Origin: an uncultured Clostridia bacterium
GTDB lineage: Bacteria > Bacillota > Clostridia > Oscillospirales > CAG-272
DNA length: 8,634 nt
Direction: 5' to 3'
NCBI GenBank assembly: GCA_946061315.1
Contig: CAMGRB010000045.1
Location: forward strand, 1 to 8,634
Shown: positions 4,596 to 8,634 of the stretch, in pieces
Position numbering within the stretch: the first letter of the stretch is position 1
Layout of the letters: every line of letters starts with the position of its first letter
The notes under the pieces: model-generated
Databases searched by the model: none
Seen by the model: only the letters and a program-made list of their open reading frames with translations
What the model was told of the DNA's origin: nothing
Program-made: the position numbers and the translations under genes

Positions 4596-7500
4596 ATGAG
4601 AAGAAAAATTTCTGCTATATTATCAGTTCTTTGTTTTGTTTTGCTTTTGCTCGTCTCTTGCGGAAAAGAAGAGGAAAAGAATACCGTAACCATAACCCTT
4701 GATCCCGTAGGCGAAAACGAGTATGTGATGATAAAGAATGAGGACGATATTGAATTTGAAATTGAAGTAAACAAGGGAGAGAAAATAGGAAAGCTGCCAA
4801 AGCCGGAAGCTGACGGATGGTATTTTGCCGGCTGGTATGCAGAGGACGATACGGAATTTGAGACAAAATATAAATCCACGACAAAGGTTGAAGAAGATAT
4901 AACCCTTGTCGCAAGATGGATAGAGGGCTCGGACGAAGATCCTGACAATAATATAACAATAACGTTAGATATGGGCGTTGCCAACGTAACGAACCTGTCC
5001 TCGTTCCGAAGTTCTTTTTCGATAGACATAGGTGCAATAGGAATTGAATTGCCAAAGCCCGAATCGAGAGAGTACAGATTTCTCGGATGGTATAAATCCG
5101 GCGACACGGATTTTCTATACGCCATAACGTCAAAAACTGTCCTTAAAGAAGATACTACTCTTGTTGCAAAATGGTTCAGGCTCCCCGGAATGTTCTGTGA
5201 GGGAGAACACCAGTTTGAAGAAACGGAAAGAGTTGAACCGACGTGCACCGAAAAAGGATATATAGTTCGTACGTGTACCGTTTGCGGCTACAATCCGAAA
5301 GAAACGTTAAAAGCCCTCGGGCACGATTATAAGCTGGAAGTAATTCCTCAGACGTGTGGTCAGGACGGTTGCGACCGCTATACGTGTTTGAGATGTAACG
5401 AGTCATACGAGGAAAATCAGAAGCCAAAGACGGGCAACCACAGCTGGAGCAGCAAATGGAAGGAAGCCATACCGGCAACACGTTTTCTTGAAGGAATGGA
5501 AACTTGCGAATGTACGGTTTGCGGCGATATAAAGACAAGGCAGACCGAACCTTTCGGAAAAGATGATTTCGATGATATAGAAACCGGGTCATATACATAT
5601 ACCGGAGGAAAATATACCAATGCGCCTTTTGTAAACCTGGCACAGAACGGTGTTGCAAAATTCTCATCATATTACGCTACGTGTATAGGTCTTAACGCAA
5701 TAGACGGGAATATATCATCCTACTGGGCGGCAGATACTCTTGCCGACGGTGCACCCACGTCGGGTGACTGGCTTGAGGTTCAGCTCGGCGCATCTACCGA
5801 CGTAGGAAGAATACTGCTTCTTGTACCGAACTACTACTCGTGGGGTCTCGGTGAGGGATGCTATGTTGAATACAAGATAGAAGCATACGTTGACGGCGCA
5901 TGGCAGGAGCTTGGATATATAAGCGACAAAACGTCGGGCTCGGATGCTATGAATGCAAGGGCTTCGCTTGAGCTTGCAGAGCCCGTTTACACGGACAAAA
6001 TAAGAGCGACGGTTACTCACTCCGGCAGATACACGCCTGCAACAATATATGAATTTGAGGTTTACGGATACGCCGAGAAAACCGAACGCGTTGTAATTGA
6101 TGTAACAGGCGAAGCGTCGGCTTCGGTAAGCGGAAAATACAACTCATGGGCGTCAGGTGCCGAGGCTCTGACCGACGGAAGTCTGGCCTCTTACTGGACG
6201 ACGAACGTAAGAGAATGGCTAATCAACGGCAACGGTATAACAAACACATCCGTTACATTAAAGAATGATGAAAACGAAGAGGTTGTAAAGAATATAACAA
6301 AAATAGTTATAAACGCAGGCAAGCTTGTCGGTGAAAGAATAATAGTAAAGGCTTATATTCCTTCCGGAGTTGACGGCAACGGAAATACGACTTTCAAGTG
6401 GGAACAACAAGGGACCTTTACGATAAGTGAAGGCGATGCGGATCCGTTTGCGTATGTTATAGATTGTAACATACAGGCAAAGAAAATTCGTCTTGAAGTT
6501 GACGGATACGGAGACCCTGAGGATGGAGATGTCAACACAATAAAATCGCTTGTCATAACGGCGGACGGTTCTGATATTACTTATGACGATCTTTCATGGA
6601 ATCTCCCGGTAAAAACAAGAGCAACCCTTACATTCCCGCAGAAGAGATATATTGCTTGCATCAATTGGGTAGCCAATGCACCGAAAAAAACATTCGTGGT
6701 TGAAATTATGATTGACGGCAAATGGGAAAACGCGGGCAGATATGACTACAATTCCCTTCTGTGCTACACATACAACGATCACACGTATTTCACAATCAAC
6801 ATAGACAAATTTGTTGAAGCTGTACGAATAGAAATAGTAAGTGACAGCGATTGTTACACGAGCTTCGTTTACGAATTTTCGGCATATACTCTTGACAATG
6901 AAGGAATTGACTTGCCTGTTTACTCAGGATGTTTGCACAAGCTGGCTAACCGTGCGGATACAGTCGTTGTGGCTCCTACCTGCGATAAGGCAGGATATTC
7001 GCAGATGACTTGCGCAAACTGCTCTGATTTCTCTTACAGAACAGATGCAACCGACGCTCTCGGACACACCTGGGGATCTTGGGAAAAGACCTCAAGCGCC
7101 TCCAAGGTTGCGGGCTTTATGCTTGAAACCTGCGCTTGTACAAACGAGGGCTGTACCGCTGTAAAGACACGCAATTACAGCGACACCTACGAGGCACCCG
7201 TCATTACAAATTGGCTCAACAACGCACCTGCGGCGTGGAGCATGACCTTTGACGACGGATGCTATCCCTGGACTTACGAATGGGTAATTCCTCAATACCA
7301 AAAATACGGCTATAAAGCAACTGTCCTTATGGCTATCTCCATGATGGACAGCTACCTTGACGACTGGAAGGATTATATAGCAAGCGGAACGTTTGATATA
7401 GGCTCTCACTCTTATAATCACAGAGGAATTTACAGTGGAATAATGAACGAATCAAACGGTCTTGACGACGTCAATACGGCATATTATTGGCTTTCGTACA

Positions 7501-8390
7501 CGTTCAAGGGTCAGAGAATTCTCGGATTTGCAACTCCTAACGGTGCGACCTCGGCAAGTACCGCAAATTTCGTAACGAGCATCATGGTGGCAGGACGTAA
7601 CGGCGGTAACGGTAACGGAGGACCCGATACAACGTTCTATAATAAACTTGAAGATCTTGTAACGAGATCAAAGTGGGGCAATCTTAATTCCTACATTTCC
7701 AAGGCAAATCAGACCGAGGGTCCTTACGAATACGTAAAGAAGTCCGATCTTAAGAATGAAGCAAAGACGGAGCTTGTAAACTACGTATTCAGCGAGGAAG
7801 AAAACAAGCTTGTTGCAGATAAGAGCGGAGTCGGCACCTACGTATATGAAAAAGAAAATTGGAAATACGCATGGCACGAGGTCGGCTCCTATGACAAAAA
7901 CGGCGAGGAATACGTATTCCGTAACGACAATAATGGAGAATACGTTCTTGCACATACCGGACTCGGATCCTACGAAAGAGCGATAAATATTCTTATCGAG
8001 AATAACGCATGGACGGTTGAGTGTATGCACTCTCTCGGCTACGGCTCGATTTACTCGACATACGATTCTACGATATCGAAGTTTGAGTACCTCAAAAAGA
8101 CGGGCGTATGGGTAGGCTCTTACACCGAGGTTATTCAGTACGTCAAAGAGGCGCAAAGAGCAACCGTTGATACCGTATCGCTAACGGAGAGCGAGATAAA
8201 ACTCACCCTTACCGACACGCTTGACGACTTTATGTTCAATCAGGCTCTTACCATAAAGGTAGATATAGGCGATTGGACGGGTATCACGGCAACGCAGGAC
8301 GGTAAAGCAATAGAGTTCTTTATCGAGGACGGCTATGCATACGTAAACGCAGTTCCCGATTGCGGCGAGATAGTTATAACCAAAAACTAA
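4596..8390 (+). CDS. Multidomain surface lipoprotein with discoidin domains and a CE4 polysaccharide deacetylase domain
   Basis: A 1264-residue predicted lipoprotein, with lipobox LVSC and C22 as the lipidated residue. Domains in order are two InlB/Flg_new-type repeats (about 31-109 and 119-193), a Cys-rich module (201-320), a discoidin/F5-8C (CBM32-like) domain (343-492, with NLAQNG, AIDGNISSYW and DWLEVQLG), two further discoidin-like domains (498-658, with ALTDGSLASYW, and 661-766, weaker), a second Cys-rich module (779-862), and a CE4/NodB deacetylase domain (870-1185). A beta-rich tail (1186-1264) follows. In CE4 enzymes the two Asp of TFDDG serve as base and metal ligand, and HxxxH supplies two metal ligands. 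Here D886, D887, H938, H942 and the late His H1145 are present. The usual Arg of motif 3 is Ala (FATPNG, A979), and about 160 residues separate motifs 3 and 5, more than usual. Start support is GGAGGG 4 bases upstream. It probably binds and deacetylates a glycan at the cell surface, but the substrate is unknown. Confidence 0.85.
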   Translation: MRRKISAILSVLCFVLLLLVSCGKEEEKNTVTITLDPVGENEYVMIKNEDDIEFEIEVNKGEKIGKLPKPEADGWYFAGWYAEDDTEFETKYKSTTKVEEDITLVARWIEGSDEDPDNNITITLDMGVANVTNLSSFRSSFSIDIGAIGIELPKPESREYRFLGWYKSGDTDFLYAITSKTVLKEDTTLVAKWFRLPGMFCEGEHQFEETERVEPTCTEKGYIVRTCTVCGYNPKETLKALGHDYKLEVIPQTCGQDGCDRYTCLRCNESYEENQKPKTGNHSWSSKWKEAIPATRFLEGMETCECTVCGDIKTRQTEPFGKDDFDDIETGSYTYTGGKYTNAPFVNLAQNGVAKFSSYYATCIGLNAIDGNISSYWAADTLADGAPTSGDWLEVQLGASTDVGRILLLVPNYYSWGLGEGCYVEYKIEAYVDGAWQELGYISDKTSGSDAMNARASLELAEPVYTDKIRATVTHSGRYTPATIYEFEVYGYAEKTERVVIDVTGEASASVSGKYNSWASGAEALTDGSLASYWTTNVREWLINGNGITNTSVTLKNDENEEVVKNITKIVINAGKLVGERIIVKAYIPSGVDGNGNTTFKWEQQGTFTISEGDADPFAYVIDCNIQAKKIRLEVDGYGDPEDGDVNTIKSLVITADGSDITYDDLSWNLPVKTRATLTFPQKRYIACINWVANAPKKTFVVEIMIDGKWENAGRYDYNSLLCYTYNDHTYFTINIDKFVEAVRIEIVSDSDCYTSFVYEFSAYTLDNEGIDLPVYSGCLHKLANRADTVVVAPTCDKAGYSQMTCANCSDFSYRTDATDALGHTWGSWEKTSSASKVAGFMLETCACTNEGCTAVKTRNYSDTYEAPVITNWLNNAPAAWSMTFDDGCYPWTYEWVIPQYQKYGYKATVLMAISMMDSYLDDWKDYIASGTFDIGSHSYNHRGIYSGIMNESNGLDDVNTAYYWLSYTFKGQRILGFATPNGATSASTANFVTSIMVAGRNGGNGNGGPDTTFYNKLEDLVTRSKWGNLNSYISKANQTEGPYEYVKKSDLKNEAKTELVNYVFSEEENKLVADKSGVGTYVYEKENWKYAWHEVGSYDKNGEEYVFRNDNNGEYVLAHTGLGSYERAINILIENNAWTVECMHSLGYGSIYSTYDSTISKFEYLKKTGVWVGSYTEVIQYVKEAQRATVDTVSLTESEIKLTLTDTLDDFMFNQALTIKVDIGDWTGITATQDGKAIEFFIEDGYAYVNAVPDCGEIVITKN
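4686..5174 (+). repeat. Two InlB/Flg_new-type repeat units in the large lipoprotein
   Basis: Residues 31-109 and 119-193 share the pattern ITLD, then LPKPE, then a GWY motif, ending in LVARW or LVAKW. The first unit is almost the same as the unit at 3571-3807 in the preceding gene (both contain KYKSTTKVEEDITLVA), while the second is clearly diverged. Such repeats are common in surface proteins of Bacillota and usually act as structural or spacer modules. Confidence 0.75.
7203..8150 (+). other. CE4/NodB polysaccharide deacetylase domain within the 1264-aa lipoprotein
   Basis: Motif 1 is MTFDDG (883-888), motif 2 is GSHSYNH (936-942), motif 3 is the atypical FATPNG (978-983), and motif 5 is ECMHSLG (1142-1148). 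Residues 1040-1122, between motifs 3 and 5, form an extra segment rich in Tyr, Val, Glu and Lys with YVF or YVY at 1063, 1082 and 1106. The metal-binding set Asp-His-His is complete, so activity is plausible. Some CE4 subfamilies are known to lack the motif 3 Arg. Confidence 0.75.
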
Positions 8391-8404
8391 AACCTCAAAA
8401 AACT

Positions 8405-8438
8405 AAAATATGCGGCTCACACGGGCCGCATATTTTTT
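8405..8438 (+). terminator. Intrinsic terminator after the 1264-aa lipoprotein gene
   Basis: A perfect 12-bp stem, AAAATATGCGGC (8405-8416) with GCCGCATATTTT (8425-8436), has an 8-base loop and a six-base T-run. It starts 14 bases after the stop codon. The A-run before and T-run after mean it could also work on the opposite strand, but no gene faces it within the window. Confidence 0.92.
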
Positions 8439-8634
8439 ATATTGATTTTTTGTTTTTATCGACACTCCCTCCGCGTTTTTTGTGTTTTGGCGGGCGATTT
8501 CTTTTTCAAAGCCTTTTCTATACAAGCTTTTTTACTTATTTTGAGTGTTTTTTGCCGCGGAGTATCGCTTAAACGGATTTTTTGTATTTAATAAAATAAG
8601 TAGTAAAATTTCAAATTTTTCTTGACATAATATT
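8439..8634. other. AT-rich intergenic tail ending in a possible -35 box
   Basis: No gene is seen here. The final bases include a perfect TTGACA hexamer at 8622-8627, but any -10 box would lie past the window edge, so a promoter for the next gene is only possible. A stretch at 8471-8495 loosely resembles 3132-3154, which also lies at the end of a transcription unit. Confidence 0.4.

Noticed and set aside
4580..5248. 222-residue minus-strand open frame
   Set aside because: It lies entirely opposite the large lipoprotein gene, is Ser-rich, and has no recognisable domain; it mirrors the repeat-coding sequence of the other strand.
7668..8156. 162-residue minus-strand open frame
   Set aside because: Opposite the deacetylase domain, which has clear catalytic motifs on the + strand; no supporting start signal.

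Overview
The window looks like chromosomal DNA from a member of the Bacillota, most likely an uncultivated gut-type Clostridia. This is inferred from the gene families (a YhcC/YtqA-type radical SAM protein, DUF4886 SGNH-like hydrolases, lipoproteins with InlB/Flg_new-type repeats and Cys-rich modules), the AAGGAG-type ribosome binding sites, sigma-70/A-like promoters, and short AT-rich intergenic regions with strong intrinsic terminators. All recognised genes are on the + strand, and no RNA gene, IS element or CRISPR array was seen.

Region 1 (1-3140) begins with the 3' two-thirds of a radical SAM gene whose 5' end is outside the window. It is followed by three tandem paralogues, each exactly 239 aa, of a DUF4886/SGNH-hydrolase-like protein. 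There is no terminator or clear promoter between these four genes, and a strong hairpin terminator follows the third paralogue, so they may be one transcript. The paralogues are about 80-84 % identical in protein sequence by hand count. Copies 2 and 3 differ at only one residue over the last 79 positions. At DNA level this end is a mosaic of near-identical blocks around a diverged block, which suggests gene conversion.

Region 2 (3141-4549) is a 325-base gene-free stretch with direct repeats, a near-consensus promoter and a leader hairpin. It is followed by a 338-aa lipoprotein with its own terminator. The lipoprotein has one InlB/Flg_new-type repeat, a Cys-rich CxxC module and a C-terminal domain I do not recognise.

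Region 3 (4550-8438) holds a possible short-leader promoter and a 1264-aa multidomain lipoprotein with its own terminator. Its order is lipobox, two InlB/Flg_new-type repeats, Cys-rich module, one clear and two probable discoidin (F5/8C, CBM32-like) domains, a second Cys-rich module, a CE4/NodB polysaccharide deacetylase domain with an unusual insertion, and a C-terminal beta domain. The two lipoproteins share a nearly identical repeat module. The last 196 bases are AT-rich and end in a TTGACA hexamer that may be the -35 of the next gene.

Inferred theme: a surface lipoprotein that binds glycan and may deacetylate it lies next to a cluster of apparently cytoplasmic SGNH-type esterases, which fits carbohydrate deacylation inside and outside the cell. 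No substrate can be named from the sequence, and adjacency is the only evidence of a link.
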